This document shows, in pieces, positions 25,381-34,176 of a DNA stretch of 37,510 nucleotides. Both the position numbers and the translations under genes were made by a program. This stretch comes from an uncultured Lachnospiraceae bacterium (GTDB taxonomy: Bacteria > Bacillota > Clostridia > Lachnospirales > Lachnospiraceae): assembly GCA_934320895.1 (NCBI GenBank), contig CAKRFY010000030.1, forward strand, positions 1-37,510. Reading direction: 5' to 3'. The notes below the pieces were generated by a model. It had not been told where the DNA came from, made no database searches, and saw only the letters and a program-made list of their open reading frames with translations. Position 1 is the stretch's first letter. Every line of letters starts with the position of its first letter.

Positions 25381-25409
25381 TTGCAAACCAGATAAATCTA
25401 TAGTACAAT
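25381..25409 (+). promoter_or_regulatory. Promoter of the AraR-type gene
   Basis: TTGCAA (25381-25386), 17 bases, TACAAT (25404-25409), followed by AAAGGAGT 9 bases before... the regulator ATG at 25445. The adjacent operator suggests autoregulation. Confidence 0.65.
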
Positions 25410-25444
25410 AGAACCATGAAAAATATTTACCAAAAGGAGTTTTT

Positions 25445-26512
25445 ATGCCAGCCAAATATTTAACAATCGCCAACGAACTTCAAGACGAAATTTTCCAGGG
25501 AATTTATAATGATACAGGATTTCTTCCAACTGAATTAGAGATAGCTTCAAAATACAATGTAAGCAGACAGACAGCCCGCAATGCACTTGCCATACTTGTA
25601 GCAAATGGCATGATAGAACGCCGTCAGGGAAGTGGTTCTCGTATAATAAAACATAAGAAAACCACCAAAAGCAACAGTATAGCTATAGTTACAACATACA
25701 TAAATGACTACATATTTCCAACAGTGCTAAAAGATATCCAACACACTCTCAGCAAAAAAAATTATGCTGTTTATGTTTATGCAACCCAAAACCGTGTAGA
25801 TGAAGAAAGAAAAATTTTGCAAAATCTTCTTCAGTTAAATATTGATGGTCTTATAATGGAAGGCTCAAAAACAGCACTTCCATCACCTAATCTTGATCTG
25901 TACCAGCAATTTGAACAAAGGGATATACCAATTCTTTTTATCTACGGATGCTATCCCTCACTAAGCAATCATGTTTCGATAACAGATGATAACTTAGGTG
26001 GTGGATATCAACTCACAAATTACCTTATAAATAAAGGTCATACAGATATCGCCGGTATTTTCAAGATTGATGATCTTCAAGGTCATGGGCGATACAATGG
26101 TTACCTGAAAGCACTGACTGATGCAAATCTTAGTTTTTCAGATAAAAATGTACTTTGGTTTGACACTGTATCAAGAGAACAGCTCCTAAACAGCCAGAAT
26201 ATTTTTTTTGACAATTTCTGTGATACAGTTTTAAAAAAATGTACTGCTGTAGTATGTTACAATGATGAGATAGCATATTATCTTTTAAAAACTCTTTTAA
26301 GTAAGGGAATAAATATTCCTGATGATATTGCCATCGTAAGTTTTGATAATAGTCAGCTAAGTGAACTGTCACCTTTAAAAATCACTTCTCTTGCACATGG
26401 TACAAGACGAATTGGTCAAAAAGCGGCCATGCAGATACTAAACCTCATCGACAAAAAGGAGGTGCCTTCGGAAACAGTTTCCTGGACACTTGTCGAAAAA
26501 GAAACGAGCTGA
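25445..26512 (+). CDS. araR: AraR-type regulator (GntR HTH + LacI-like sensor)
   Basis: 355-aa hybrid regulator. Residues 1-70 are a GntR winged helix (YLTIANELQDEIFQGIYN, FLPTELEIASKYNVSRQTAR, GMIERRQGSGS); residues about 75-350 are a LacI/GalR-type periplasmic-binding-like sensor (SIAIVTTYINDYIFPTVLKD, GLIMEGSKTALP, HVSITDDNLGGGYQLTNYLI, IAIVSFDNSQLSELSPLKIT). This combination and length (Bacillus AraR is about 360 aa) define AraR, the L-arabinose-responsive repressor. It is divergent from the FGGY kinase and has an ATTTGT-type operator in its own promoter. AGGAG lies 6 bases before ATG. A different pentose effector cannot be excluded. Confidence 0.85.
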   Translation: MPAKYLTIANELQDEIFQGIYNDTGFLPTELEIASKYNVSRQTARNALAILVANGMIERRQGSGSRIIKHKKTTKSNSIAIVTTYINDYIFPTVLKDIQHTLSKKNYAVYVYATQNRVDEERKILQNLLQLNIDGLIMEGSKTALPSPNLDLYQQFEQRDIPILFIYGCYPSLSNHVSITDDNLGGGYQLTNYLINKGHTDIAGIFKIDDLQGHGRYNGYLKALTDANLSFSDKNVLWFDTVSREQLLNSQNIFFDNFCDTVLKKCTAVVCYNDEIAYYLLKTLLSKGINIPDDIAIVSFDNSQLSELSPLKITSLAHGTRRIGQKAAMQILNLIDKKEVPSETVSWTLVEKETS

Positions 26513-26577
26513 TAAATGATATTTTTAAACTTATACACTTTATACACTGAAAAAGCAGAAATGGAGATCTACTATTT

Positions 26578-27510
26578 ATGAAAAGGATAAAAAAATTTAT
26601 AACACTTACGATATCTTGTGTTTTGGTCGCATCATCATTTACCGGATGCAAAAACTCAAAAAATGATTCATCACAAAAAAACTTTTCCGCAAAAACATAT
26701 GATATAAATACCACAGAAACAAAAAATCCACAGATAACCAGCAACCCTATCTATGTTATTAAAAGTTATAATGTATATAATAACAAAGGAAATATTAAAT
26801 ATCATTATAATTTTAACTATAAAAATAATAAACTTACACAAATTGAATATTATACTGCAAAACGCCTTTCTGCCACATACTTGCCAGAAATAAATGATTA
26901 TAATAACCTTACCGCCTTTTTAAGCTTTGATTTTAAAAACAAAAAATCAGAATATTATAAAACAAAACTCTTCAATGATGGCATGCTTAAATGTGAATAT
27001 AAGTATTCTCCTAATGATGACATAATCTATAAATATGACTTTACCTACAATGATGATAAACAGATCGATACTAAAACGAAATATTTACACGGCACCAAAC
27101 AAACTATAAAATCAGGATATACATATAATAAACACAAAAACATAGTTCAACAGACAAATTATTCTGCAAAAGGAACCGCAATTTCATACATAAAATATTA
27201 TTATAAAAAAGGCAGACTTAAAACAGAAAAATATTTTTCAAAAAAGGGAAAAATTTATTATATAAATAAATATAGATACAATAAAAAAGGTAAGCTTCTA
27301 ACATTAAGAAAATATATTGATAAAAAATGTAAAAAATCGGTCCTTACAGTCAAGTATAAGTACAACAAAAAAGGACTAAAAACAGATGAATTTAGATATG
27401 GTAAAAACAACAAACTAAAAAAACATATATCTATAAAATACTGTAAAATAAAAGTCATCGCCGAAAAACCTTGGTATCTCGACTGGGTATATGATAAAAT
27501 TTCTGAATGA
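26578..27510 (+). CDS. Lipoprotein with YD-like beta repeats
   Basis: 310-aa exported lipoprotein: basic start MKRIKKF, hydrophobic helix, lipobox FTGC with Cys24, then a Ser/Lys/Asn linker. From about residue 55 it is made of irregular repeats of 18-24 residues on the pattern [Y/F]-x-Y-N-x-K-x-K-L/x-x-x-x-Y (for example YRYNKKGKLLTLRKY and YKYNKKGLKTDEFRYG), resembling YD/RHS or MORN-like beta-hairpin repeats. Very rich in Lys, Tyr and Asn (strongly basic). I know no function; a surface or wall-binding role is plausible. GGAG precedes ATG at 10 bases. It follows the araR gene by 65 bp on the same strand. Confidence 0.7.
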   Translation: MKRIKKFITLTISCVLVASSFTGCKNSKNDSSQKNFSAKTYDINTTETKNPQITSNPIYVIKSYNVYNNKGNIKYHYNFNYKNNKLTQIEYYTAKRLSATYLPEINDYNNLTAFLSFDFKNKKSEYYKTKLFNDGMLKCEYKYSPNDDIIYKYDFTYNDDKQIDTKTKYLHGTKQTIKSGYTYNKHKNIVQQTNYSAKGTAISYIKYYYKKGRLKTEKYFSKKGKIYYINKYRYNKKGKLLTLRKYIDKKCKKSVLTVKYKYNKKGLKTDEFRYGKNNKLKKHISIKYCKIKVIAEKPWYLDWVYDKISE

Positions 27511-27601
27511 CTAACCTATTTAAATTAAAATTATATTCAAGCAGACATTTACAATCCACTCTGCTACTTGCTTGATAGTGTTAAATAATATTTCAAAAAT
27601 C

Positions 27602-27636
27602 AATGCTGTATCTTCTTAAATTGAAAATACAGCATT
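27602..27636 (+). terminator. Terminator after the lipoprotein gene
   Basis: AATGCTGTAT pairs with ATACAGCATT (10 bp, 15-base loop), followed by TTATTTTATC. It lies between converging lipoprotein and purC genes. Confidence 0.7.
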
Positions 27637-27692
27637 TTATTTTATCATATATGGCGTGACAATATGATATCACCCATACACTTTACCCTATA

Positions 27693-28565
27693 CTATTCAA
27701 ACTCTTTTCCTGTAAGAAGAAGATATGCCTCTTTATACTTATCTACTGTTTTTTCTACTACTTCATCAGGAAGTTTGTAGTCACTATCAGGATTTTTCTT
27801 AAGCCAGTCTCTTACAAACTGCTTATCAAATGAAGGCTGTCCCTGTCCAGGCTTATATCCTTCTACAGGCCAGAATCTTGAACTGTCAGGTGTAAGCATC
27901 TCATCTCCAAGAACTACATTTCCATTCTCATCAAGTCCAAACTCAAACTTAGTATCTGCAATTATAATGCCCTTACTTCTCGCATAATCTGCACACTTTT
28001 TATAAAGTTCAATAGTGCAATCCTTGATCTGTTTAGCATAGTCTGCACCTTTTCCTGGATGAAGCTTTTCAAGAATCTCTACTGAATCTTCAAATGTAAT
28101 ATGTTCATCATGATCTCCAAGATCTGCTTTTGTAGTTGGTGTATAGATAGGCTCTGGAAGTTTATCAGACTCCAAAAGACCCTCTGGAAGTTTTATTCCA
28201 CATACTGTACCGTTTTCTTTATAGCTCTCCCAGCCACTTCCAGTAATATATCCACGAACAATACACTCTATAGGAAGCATATCAAGTTTTTTACACATCA
28301 TGCTGTTACCGTCAAATTTTTCATTTTGGAAAAATTCAGGCATATCTTTTACATCAACTGAAATCATATGATTTGGAACAATATCTTTTGTAAAATCAAA
28401 CCAAAACTTTGACATCTGTGTAAGTATTGCACCCTTTTTTGTCACCTTATTTTTGAGAATAACATCAAATGCTGATATTCTGTCTGTTGCAACGATAATA
28501 AGACTATCGCCATTGTCATAAACCTCGCGTACTTTACCTTCTTTGATCGGTGAAAATTCCTTCAT
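27693..28565 (-). CDS. purC: Phosphoribosylaminoimidazole-succinocarboxamide synthase
   Basis: 290-aa SAICAR synthetase. It joins L-aspartate to CAIR with ATP in purine synthesis. Signature stretches seen: SPIKEGKVREVYDNGDSLII, VATDRISAFDVILK, VRGYITGSGWESYKENGTVC, GIIIADTKFEFGLDENG and LTPDSSRFWP. The length agrees with the longer (about 290 aa) form of the enzyme. GGAGG precedes ATG by 9 bases. It stands alone here, with no other pur genes in the window; upstream (28566-28671) I see a small hairpin but no purine riboswitch. Confidence 0.97.
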   Translation of the reverse strand: MKEFSPIKEGKVREVYDNGDSLIIVATDRISAFDVILKNKVTKKGAILTQMSKFWFDFTKDIVPNHMISVDVKDMPEFFQNEKFDGNSMMCKKLDMLPIECIVRGYITGSGWESYKENGTVCGIKLPEGLLESDKLPEPIYTPTTKADLGDHDEHITFEDSVEILEKLHPGKGADYAKQIKDCTIELYKKCADYARSKGIIIADTKFEFGLDENGNVVLGDEMLTPDSSRFWPVEGYKPGQGQPSFDKQFVRDWLKKNPDSDYKLPDEVVEKTVDKYKEAYLLLTGKEFE

Positions 28566-28671
28566 AGTGTATGTCCTCCATTATTTTATGTTTGTTTTTG
28601 TAAATGTCATCCGCACTCCTCAATCGAATGACAATATGTAAATAACACATATCTATTTTAGAATATTACCA

Positions 28672-30000
28672 TCATTTTGTAAAGTAACAAAAAAATTCAT
28701 GTAACATTCTCTCAAGATAAGTCTGGTCATCTATCCCCATAGTTTCCCTTGAAGAATGCATTGCAAGAATCGGTACTCCAACATCAAGCATCCTTATAGG
28801 TAAGTTTGATACAGCAATAGCACCAAGTGTACTTCCACCAGAAATATCTGAACGATTTACAAATCTCTGATATTTTATATCATAATTTTCACATAAACTT
28901 TTTACAACTCCTATCACTACAGGATCGCTTGCATATCTCTCACCAGCTGATGTCTTTATTCCGAATCCATGATTCAAAAGAAGTTTATTTGTCGGATCAT
29001 TCTTTTCTGGTACATTAGGATGTATTGCATGAGCAACATCAACCGAAAGCCCCATTCCATTAGCAAATGCACATTCCATAGCTTCTTCATCATATCCAAA
29101 ATTTTTAAAAATTCTCCCAATAATACTTCTTGTAAGTATTGAACCTGCCCCTTGTTTAGTTGCACTTCCAACTTCTTCACTATCATAAATCACAGATATA
29201 TTAAGTCCCTTATCGTGCACGCCTTTTTTTATTCCCTTCACACATGCCTGCACTGATGTCAGATTATCAAGTCTTCCTGCTGAGAAAAGTTCTCCTGAAA
29301 TTCCCAAAATATATGGCGTTTCAACAGGATATAAAAACATATCATAATCAAGTATGTCTTCTTCTTTAACATTAAACTTCTCAGAAATGTATTTATATAA
29401 AATATTTCTTTCAGCACTATCTTTCATTTCACCCGACAACGCCATAAGAGGTATCATGTCCTTCTGCCTGTTTAATTCAACACCCTTGTTTACTTCCCTG
29501 TTCATATGAATAGCAAGATTTGGAATGATAAATAAAGGCTCTTTTAAATCTATATATCTCACATCGGGCTTCATAATATCCTCTGTTCTTAAAACAATTC
29601 TTCCAGCAGCCGAAAGAGGTCTGTCAAGCCAGGTATTTAAAATAGCACCACCATAAACTTCAACATTCATCTTTATATATCCATTAACTTCCATCTGACA
29701 TGATGGCTTTATCTTAAGACATGGAAAATCAGAATGAGCAGCAGCAAATCTTAGATTTTCTCCACACCATTCCCTGCCAACCACAAAGGACATAATAGTA
29801 GAACCATAAACATTTACATAATATTTTTTACCTCTTTCAAGCTTCCACCTTCTGCCAAGTTCAAGTCTTTCAAATCCGGCTTCATCAAGTTCACCCATAA
29901 CATACAAGATACTGTGAAAAGGTGATGTTGACGCTTCTATGCGCCTTTTAAGTTCATCCGCTGTCTTACTTCTTACTTTATTTTTTTCTTCAACGTCCAT
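28672..30000 (-). CDS. M18-family aminopeptidase
   Basis: 442-aa zinc aminopeptidase of family M18 (aspartyl aminopeptidase-like). Metal and catalytic residues are visible: His and Asp in FAAAHSDFPCLKIKP, Asp in FSAGRLDNLTSVQACVKG, the Glu pair in VIYDSEEVGSATKQGAGS, Asp in MGLSVDVAHAIHPNVPE and the final His in ILAMHSSRETMG. Members remove N-terminal residues from peptides in the cytoplasm as large dodecamers. Length matches the family (420-470). GAGGAGG lies upstream of ATG. It is separated by 135 bp and a hairpin from the chemoreceptor gene ahead and by 106 bp from purC behind. Confidence 0.93.
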   Translation of the reverse strand: MDVEEKNKVRSKTADELKRRIEASTSPFHSILYVMGELDEAGFERLELGRRWKLERGKKYYVNVYGSTIMSFVVGREWCGENLRFAAAHSDFPCLKIKPSCQMEVNGYIKMNVEVYGGAILNTWLDRPLSAAGRIVLRTEDIMKPDVRYIDLKEPLFIIPNLAIHMNREVNKGVELNRQKDMIPLMALSGEMKDSAERNILYKYISEKFNVKEEDILDYDMFLYPVETPYILGISGELFSAGRLDNLTSVQACVKGIKKGVHDKGLNISVIYDSEEVGSATKQGAGSILTRSIIGRIFKNFGYDEEAMECAFANGMGLSVDVAHAIHPNVPEKNDPTNKLLLNHGFGIKTSAGERYASDPVVIGVVKSLCENYDIKYQRFVNRSDISGGSTLGAIAVSNLPIRMLDVGVPILAMHSSRETMGIDDQTYLERMLHEFFCYFTK

Positions 30001-30068
30001 CGTCTGTATTCCTCCTCATCATAAAATTATCTTCTTAATGTGAACAAAGTTTCCTATATAATAAATCA

Positions 30069-30107
30069 GATCGCACAGATAAACAAATATTATTTACCCA
30101 TGCGATC
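30069..30107. terminator. Hairpin after the chemoreceptor gene
   Basis: GATCGCA and TGCGATC close a longer stem with wobble pairs inside (GATAAAC/GTAAAT region). It lies 29 bp after the chemoreceptor stop. The tail is only T-rich, not a clean T-run, on either strand. Confidence 0.45.
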
Positions 30108-30135
30108 ATAATTTTTCCGATAATCTTACAAATAT

Positions 30136-31866
30136 CTATAATCTAACAAATATTTCAGTCTCTTTTTTAAGACCTCCTGCTATTTCCTGATTTTCATTCA
30201 TTTCGTTTGAAATTGTATCAATGTCTGCTGCAAGATCCTGAACGCTGTCTGCTGTTCCATTTACTCCCTGAGCACCCTCATCGATTGCCTCACTTATTGA
30301 ATCAATTGCATTTGCTATCTGTGCAACATTAACTTTTAATCTTTCAGTTTTCTTTGTAAATTCACTCATAGCATCTTCAATATATGTAGCATTATCACGA
30401 TATTCAACGCCTGCCTTAACAAAACTTGAAAAATCTTCCATAATAGACTCATTCAGATATTCTATAAGATCCTGTGAGTGTTTTGCAAGATTGTGTACTG
30501 CCTCAACTATAACTGAATTTATCTCCTGAATATGATTTGCTGTACTTTTGCTTGCATCCGCCAGATCCCCTATTTCATGTGCGACTACGGCAAAGCCTTT
30601 TCCCACTTCTCCCGCTCTCGCAGCTTCTATTAAGGCATTAAGTGCAAGAAGATTGGTCTGTTTGGCAATGCTTAAAATATCACTGGTAAGGTCATTTATC
30701 TGGTCTATACTCTTACTATCCTCAATGGCCTTATTTAGAACTTCAAGTATCTGGTCAACTTTTTGTCTTGTAACATCCATATTTGTTTTTGCTGTATTTT
30801 CCATTTTTTCAGCATGTTGTTTCATCTCTGCTGAATATCCATTTATATCGGCAGACCTATCTGCAATCACAATAACATCTTGGTTTACAGATGCCGCACT
30901 ATCGTTTATATGTGATGCGTCAGTTCCTATCTGCGTCATTGTTGCGGCAAGCTGTTCAGTAAGCGATGACAGATCAGATACACTGTTATTTGAACGATGC
31001 ACCCTGTCTGAAACTTCATTCGCAATCCTGTCCATATTGTTTGAACTATTAGAAACCATACCAAGTATTCCCTGAAGTCTCTCAATAAAAGTATTTATTC
31101 CCATACCAAGAGCCGAAATCTCATCATCTGAATGTATCGTAATCCTCTTGGTAAGATCACCTTTTCTATCATCTATATCATGTATGATCTCATCAATTTC
31201 CTTTTTACTTTTAACAATAGGAGATATGATTCTCCTCTGTACTACTACAGTTGCAAAAATAAAGGCGATTACACATATAATAATACATATTATACTTGTC
31301 ACAAACGCTGTTATATACCCTTGTTGAAGTTGTTTCTTTGCATGCTGTGAGGACTTTTCCGCATTGCTTATCATACGATTTATTTCTGAATACATAGCTT
31401 CAGAAGATTTTTTAAGCTTCCCATTTGCTACATTAAACGCAGCTTCATTTTTTGTGTCCGCACTAAGTGCTATCATTGTTGCTATTGAGTCCTTAAATGT
31501 AGAATAATTTTTAATAATATTCTTATAAACACTTTCCTGTCCATATGAATAATTCTTTAATACAACCATTTTCTTATCAAGCTGTGCTTTTTTCTTATTT
31601 ATAGTATTCACATAACCAAGCATCGACTTTGAATCAGTTGCCACAATATGTGATAACCCAGCCGCATGAATATCTTTTGAAATTCCTTCTATATTTGACA
31701 GCTCCGTTATCCCTACAAGATATGTATCTGAAATAACGGTAGCCTTTTCATTTACTTTGCGTATATTGTGCTTTGAAGTAATATTGGAGACAACCGCTAT
31801 CACCCCAAGAACAATAATAGGTAAATATATCCAAAAACGGATACTTGATCTCATCGTCTTTTTCAT
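30136..31866 (-). CDS. Methyl-accepting chemotaxis protein
   Basis: 576-aa transmembrane chemoreceptor. Membrane helices at about 11-28 and 186-212 enclose an outside four-helix-bundle-like sensor of about 155 residues ([20 protein letters not shown] ... [15 protein letters not shown]). A HAMP domain follows, then the cytoplasmic coiled coil with the CheA/CheW-binding tip [34 protein letters not shown] split over two helices. It ends without a CheR-binding pentapeptide. It starts 21 bp after the solute-binding protein gene, with GGGAG before ATG, so both are probably made together and the binding protein may present a ligand to this receptor. The presence of a receptor implies a motile organism. 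Confidence 0.93.
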   Translation of the reverse strand: MKKTMRSSIRFWIYLPIIVLGVIAVVSNITSKHNIRKVNEKATVISDTYLVGITELSNIEGISKDIHAAGLSHIVATDSKSMLGYVNTINKKKAQLDKKMVVLKNYSYGQESVYKNIIKNYSTFKDSIATMIALSADTKNEAAFNVANGKLKKSSEAMYSEINRMISNAEKSSQHAKKQLQQGYITAFVTSIICIIICVIAFIFATVVVQRRIISPIVKSKKEIDEIIHDIDDRKGDLTKRITIHSDDEISALGMGINTFIERLQGILGMVSNSSNNMDRIANEVSDRVHRSNNSVSDLSSLTEQLAATMTQIGTDASHINDSAASVNQDVIVIADRSADINGYSAEMKQHAEKMENTAKTNMDVTRQKVDQILEVLNKAIEDSKSIDQINDLTSDILSIAKQTNLLALNALIEAARAGEVGKGFAVVAHEIGDLADASKSTANHIQEINSVIVEAVHNLAKHSQDLIEYLNESIMEDFSSFVKAGVEYRDNATYIEDAMSEFTKKTERLKVNVAQIANAIDSISEAIDEGAQGVNGTADSVQDLAADIDTISNEMNENQEIAGGLKKETEIFVRL

Positions 31867-31887
31867 AGTATCAATCTCCCTTCTTAC

Positions 31888-33144
31888 TTACTGCACAACG
31901 GAGGCTTTTATCTCAGCTACTGTCTTGTCAAGATATTTCTGAAGATTCCCTTTTATTGAATTATTTGCAAAAGCTGTTCCAAGCTTTGTCACAGGAGTCC
32001 AGTAATTTCCTCCAAGGCGCTGCAATTCTGAATACTTTGATTGTTCAAGAATCGCTTGAACCGCCTGTGATTTCTTCACCTCATCAGATTGTCCTGCATT
32101 TATATTTGAAGGTACCTGACCTCTCATCTTAAATCTTAATTTCTGATTTTCTTCATTTGAAATATATCTTGCCAATTTATGTGCCCATGCCTTATTCTTT
32201 GAATAAGGATTTACACCAAGCACCTTATAGCCAAAATATGTTGCCATCTGAATCTTTTTTCCATTACAATCATATGTAGGAAGTTTAGCTGCTGCATAAT
32301 TTTTGCCATATACTTTTTTTATTACCGACTCATCCCATATACCGCTTACGCATGCAATAACTCTCCCTTTTTTTATACCCTCGATCCAATCCTTTGTATT
32401 TTCAAATCCTTTACTCCGGCCTATCTTCATGAGAGTCTTTGCAACATCTATACCCTTAATAGAATTTTCGGTTGAATTCCATGTACAATAATTCGTAACA
32501 CCATCACTATTAAGACCAATCTTAAGACCTGTCTGTCCATAAAATGAATATAGATACCACCCTGATGTAAAATCCATTGCAAATTTTTTATTATTCTTTG
32601 CAGCAACAGACAAAATTCTGTCAAGACTCTTAACATCATTTGAGCTAAAATATTTCTTATTATAATAAAGAAAATATCCATTGTCTGCTGTTATAGGATA
32701 ACCATACATTGTACTATTCACTGTAACAGCCGCAGCAGCAGCCTCAAGATTTTCTGATTTAACAGTTTTTGCATCTTTAATCGGATCTGCCGCACCACCT
32801 GCTGCAATCGCACTTATATCTCCATCAACAGTTGTGTATACATCTGCACCCTTTATAACATTTCCAAGAAGATTTGAACGACATTGTCCTTCAATCATAT
32901 CTTCATGTTTTATAGTTATATCTGCTTCTGACTTATGCTCTTTTATAAAATTGTCAGAAACTGTCTTTATATAGTCTCTATCTTCTTTTCCAGCCCATAT
33001 CGTAAGCTCAACTTTTTTAGTTCCTGACTTATTTTCCTTTGAAACAGAAACTTTATTTTCTTCTTTTTTGTTCTGTGAACATCCGGTAATAATACTACCA
33101 GCCATAACAACTGCAAGTATTCCTGCCAATACTCTTTTTCTCAT
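31888..33144 (-). CDS. Extracellular solute-binding lipoprotein
   Basis: 418-aa sugar-type (MalE-like, SBP_bac_1 group) binding protein. Lipoprotein signal RKRVLAGILAVVMAGSIITG then Cys22, a Lys/Glu-rich linker, and the two-lobed fold starting VELTIWAGKEDRDYIKTVSD. Family marks include ADVYTTVDGDI, YGYPITADNGYFLYYNKKYF and the late RYISNEENQKLRFKMRGQVPSN. I take the second ATG (nine bases after GGGAG); the longer frame's ATG touches the ribosome site. No permease or ATPase gene lies nearby; instead a chemoreceptor gene follows by 21 bp and trpF precedes by 18 bp. The ligand is probably an oligosaccharide but is not readable. Confidence 0.9.
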   Translation of the reverse strand: MRKRVLAGILAVVMAGSIITGCSQNKKEENKVSVSKENKSGTKKVELTIWAGKEDRDYIKTVSDNFIKEHKSEADITIKHEDMIEGQCRSNLLGNVIKGADVYTTVDGDISAIAAGGAADPIKDAKTVKSENLEAAAAAVTVNSTMYGYPITADNGYFLYYNKKYFSSNDVKSLDRILSVAAKNNKKFAMDFTSGWYLYSFYGQTGLKIGLNSDGVTNYCTWNSTENSIKGIDVAKTLMKIGRSKGFENTKDWIEGIKKGRVIACVSGIWDESVIKKVYGKNYAAAKLPTYDCNGKKIQMATYFGYKVLGVNPYSKNKAWAHKLARYISNEENQKLRFKMRGQVPSNINAGQSDEVKKSQAVQAILEQSKYSELQRLGGNYWTPVTKLGTAFANNSIKGNLQKYLDKTVAEIKASVVQ

Positions 33145-33162
33145 ATTATCCATCTCCCTTAG

Positions 33163-33792
33163 CTACTTAAATTTTTTTCTTATTTGCTCTGCAAACTTTT
33201 TTATCTTCTCCTGATCTTTTCCAAAACCATCATCATTCTCAACACCAGACGAAACATCCACTATATCAGGACACACAACCTCAACAGCCCTTTTTACATT
33301 ATCCTGATTTAAACCACCTGCAAGAATAAACAATTTTTTATCACGCTCAATTTCATTAAGAATATCCCAGTCAAACGCTTTTCCGCTGCCCGGTTCTGCT
33401 GCATCAAATACATATCCTGCTATTTTTTCATGTAAGCTGTATCTCTTAAAATCATCCATATCATCAATGTTAAACGCTTTTAATACCGGCTTTTTAGTTT
33501 TTTCCAATATTTCATCGCTGACCCTGCCATGTATCTGAATGTAGTCAAAAGATGAATCATTTATGGCACTCATCTGTTTTTCATCAGGAGATACAACAAC
33601 GGCAACCTTTTTTATACTGTCATCCAATGCTTTCATGATCTGTTCTGCCTTTTCTATACGTATATTCCTTTTGCTTTTAGAAAAAAACAATACAAAACCT
33701 GCAAGATCAATTTTATATTTATTTAGATATTCGGCCTCCCTTACATCAGTCAAGCCACACACTTTTATCATAGCTTTATTTTTATAAGTCAT
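33163..33792 (-). CDS. trpF: Phosphoribosylanthranilate isomerase
   Basis: 209-aa TIM-barrel enzyme for the third step of tryptophan synthesis (PRA to CdRP). The catalytic Cys is in IKVCGLTDVREAEYLN (Cys12), the general acid Asp in DIVDVSSGVEND, and phosphate-binding glycines in FILAGGLNQDNV; KAFNIDDMDDF and FDAAEPGSGKAFDW also match. The chosen ATG follows GAGGTG; a longer frame adds 26 residues unlike TrpF that overlap the conserved leader. No other trp gene is in the window. Instead it leads a tight group with a solute-binding protein and a chemoreceptor, which is unusual. Confidence 0.93.
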   Translation of the reverse strand: MTYKNKAMIKVCGLTDVREAEYLNKYKIDLAGFVLFFSKSKRNIRIEKAEQIMKALDDSIKKVAVVVSPDEKQMSAINDSSFDYIQIHGRVSDEILEKTKKPVLKAFNIDDMDDFKRYSLHEKIAGYVFDAAEPGSGKAFDWDILNEIERDKKLFILAGGLNQDNVKRAVEVVCPDIVDVSSGVENDDGFGKDQEKIKKFAEQIRKKFK

Positions 33793-33810
33793 TTTGCACC
33801 TCATTTCCTC

Positions 33811-33859
33811 ACATGTTTTTGTGCATATAAATTCTGTGTCAAGTGTCAACAGACACAGA
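33811..33859 (-). promoter_or_regulatory. Conserved leader element, copy B
   Basis: TCTGTGTC-11-GACACAGA (33833-33859) next to TTTTTGTGCATAT, closely matching copy A at 20721-20772, including the stretch down to the ribosome site. On the minus strand it offers TTGACA, 16 bases, TATGCA as a possible promoter. Confidence 0.6.
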
Positions 33860-33870
33860 TGTTGTATCAA

Positions 33871-34176
33871 TGCTCAACCTTTCTTATTTTACAACCCCTT
33901 TAAATGCATTAATAATACCATATTTATTTCATATAATTATAACATATCGCCCCACTCAAAAGCAATTATTTGCTCTCTATATAATTTACTTTTTTTTACA
34001 CATAATTTACTCTTTTATTTGATAAAACTTCATCTGATATTCTTATATTTTTTCAAACTGACTATTTAGCACCTACTCAAAATATATTATTATTTCTCAC
34101 AGTTTGTTGATTCGCAATGCTGGTCACAAATATACTTCTACAATAATATAAAAGCATTGCAGAAACGAGGAAAAAA
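33871..34176. other. Intergenic stretch between divergent trpF and ECF genes
   Basis: Very AT-rich. Besides the leader hairpin at 34114-34160 I see no coding sequence. A possible plus-strand promoter (CTGACT at 34058 with TATATT at 34083, 19-base spacing) is weak. Confidence 0.35.
34114..34160 (+). promoter_or_regulatory. Leader hairpin upstream of the ECF S component
   Basis: GCAATGCT and AGCATTGC form a perfect 8-bp stem with a 31-base AT-rich loop, ending 6 bases before the GAGG ribosome site. Genes for vitamin S components often carry riboswitches, but this leader does not match any riboswitch I know by eye. Confidence 0.4.

Noticed and set aside
28566..28671. Purine riboswitch upstream of purC
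   Set aside because: The 106-bp gap shows only a short GTCAT/ATGAC hairpin and none of the conserved purine-riboswitch core.
30548..31075. Long plus-strand open frame (175 codons) opposite the chemoreceptor gene
   Set aside because: It is the antisense shadow of the conserved signalling domain; no ribosome site and low-complexity Ser/Ile composition.
33793..33870. T-box or trp leader peptide upstream of trpF
   Set aside because: No T-box motif (TGGNACC-type) and no Trp codon run in the leader; the only structure is the 8-11-8 inverted repeat.
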